Assembly (NCBI RefSeq): GCF_004117835.1 | Contig: NZ_SDSC01000001.1 | Span: 434,001-498,000, forward strand | DNA from: Macrococcus sp. DPC7161 | GTDB lineage: Bacteria > Bacillota > Bacilli > Staphylococcales > Staphylococcaceae | Direction of reading: 5' to 3' | Length of the DNA: 64,000 nucleotides | Shown: positions 63,529 through 64,000 of the stretch, one piece after another | How positions within the stretch are numbered: the first letter of the stretch is position 1 | Layout of the letters: every line of letters starts with the position of its first letter | The notes under the pieces: generated by a model | Told to the model about the DNA's origin: nothing | Databases searched by the model: none | The model's input: the letters and a program-made list of their open reading frames with translations, nothing else | Made by a program: the position numbers and the translations under genes

Positions 63529-64000
63529 TTACTTTAATTCATAAGCTGCAATTGTACCAGACATTTCATGACTAACTAATAACATTGCTTGTTTTGTTGG
63601 TGAATCTTTTTTACTTATAAAAGTAATACCTTCTGGTGAAATATCACCATTGTCATTTGATTTAAAATAAGTTTCAAATTTTGGTTTTGTTGGATTATCA
63701 ATATTATAAACCATAATACCATTTGCACGTTCTAAACCGATAAATGCATATGTATGTTTATTGACTTTACCAACGGTAACTGATTCAGGCTCAACACCTT
63801 TATCATCACTTCTTGAATCAAATTCAATTTTACCGCGAGTTTCTTGGTCTGAATTAAACGCATCTTTATCTGCAGTTAATACAATAGACTCGAAATCATC
63901 TTTTGAATCATATACACGCTTTAATGAATCACCATCTAACACTGAAAAACTTCTACCACCAAAAGTAACTGGCACATCATATTTACCATTTGTTGTAAAT
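63529..64000 (-). CDS. C-terminal part of a choice-of-anchor I / beta-propeller-like protein
   Basis: A minus-strand gene cut by the right edge: the frame stays open through base 64000, so only the last 157 residues are visible. The sequence (YDVPVTFGGRSFSVLDGDSL, LERANGIMVYNIDNP, NDNGDISPEGITFI, LLVSHEMSGTIAAYEL) shows beta-strand repeats typical of LVIVD/alkaline-phosphatase-associated or choice-of-anchor I domains. These proteins are usually exported and attached to the cell surface, but the signal sequence would be outside the window. The GTG at 63975 is not its true start. Confidence 0.7.
   Translation of the reverse strand, partial: FTTNGKYDVPVTFGGRSFSVLDGDSLKRVYDSKDDFESIVLTADKDAFNSDQETRGKIEFDSRSDDKGVEPESVTVGKVNKHTYAFIGLERANGIMVYNIDNPTKPKFETYFKSNDNGDISPEGITFISKKDSPTKQAMLLVSHEMSGTIAAYELK

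Overview
The window is low-GC DNA with dense, strongly Shine-Dalgarno-led genes. Its gene content and order place it in Staphylococcaceae, in a non-aureus species: sbcC, SCO1-like lipoprotein, mscL, BCCT betaine carrier, Ktr potassium channel, acnA, thioesterase, plsY, parE-parC, alsT, glcT, ptsG, mprF, msrA, msrR, umuC-like polymerase, femA-femB. The order matches the S. aureus acnA-to-femB neighbourhood, but the proteins are clearly diverged. I cannot name the species from sequence alone.

Region 1 (1-31.8 kb) is conserved core. It holds DNA repair (SbcC), copper/redox (SCO1), osmotic and ion balance (MscL, a BCCT carrier behind a textbook SigB promoter, KtrB/D), the TCA cycle (AcnA with a cre box), phospholipid synthesis (PlsY), topoisomerase IV (ParE/ParC), alanine and glucose uptake (AlsT; GlcT acting on an RNA antiterminator before ptsG), and envelope and oxidative-stress functions (AI-2E permease, MprF, MsrA, MsrR, TcaA-like zinc-ribbon protein, CDF exporter, Spo0M-like protein).

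Region 2 (31.8-38.1 kb) holds regulator-plus-target modules. They are an HTH/TPR regulator, an SgrR-like regulator divergent from an MFS transporter with two palindromes between them, and a GntR/YtrA regulator with a DUF1648 membrane protein behind two promoters that carry the same dyad.

Region 3 (38.2-55.5 kb) is accessory. It has about nine or ten GNAT acetyltransferases (one broken by a one-base frameshift), two Nudix hydrolases, two nucleotidyltransferases, a 2H phosphoesterase, an isochorismatase-like hydrolase, a methyltransferase, two orphan Opp-type permeases with a DUF2785 protein, and a LacI regulator. In S. aureus the trp operon lies in the msrR-femA interval; here it is absent. 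An intergenic stretch at 49.9-50.5 kb contains a promoter-terminator unit that looks like a small RNA gene. Beside it is a 28-residue hydrophobic peptide gene on the minus strand with its own terminator.

Region 4 (55.6-64 kb) has an SOS-controlled Y-family polymerase with two LexA boxes, an M42 peptidase, an Hsp31-like DJ-1 protein, a SatD-like/membrane-protein pair facing femA across an array of three dyads, femA-femB, and the C-terminal end of a choice-of-anchor/beta-propeller type protein cut by the window edge.

No tRNA, rRNA, CRISPR array, transposase or prophage was seen.
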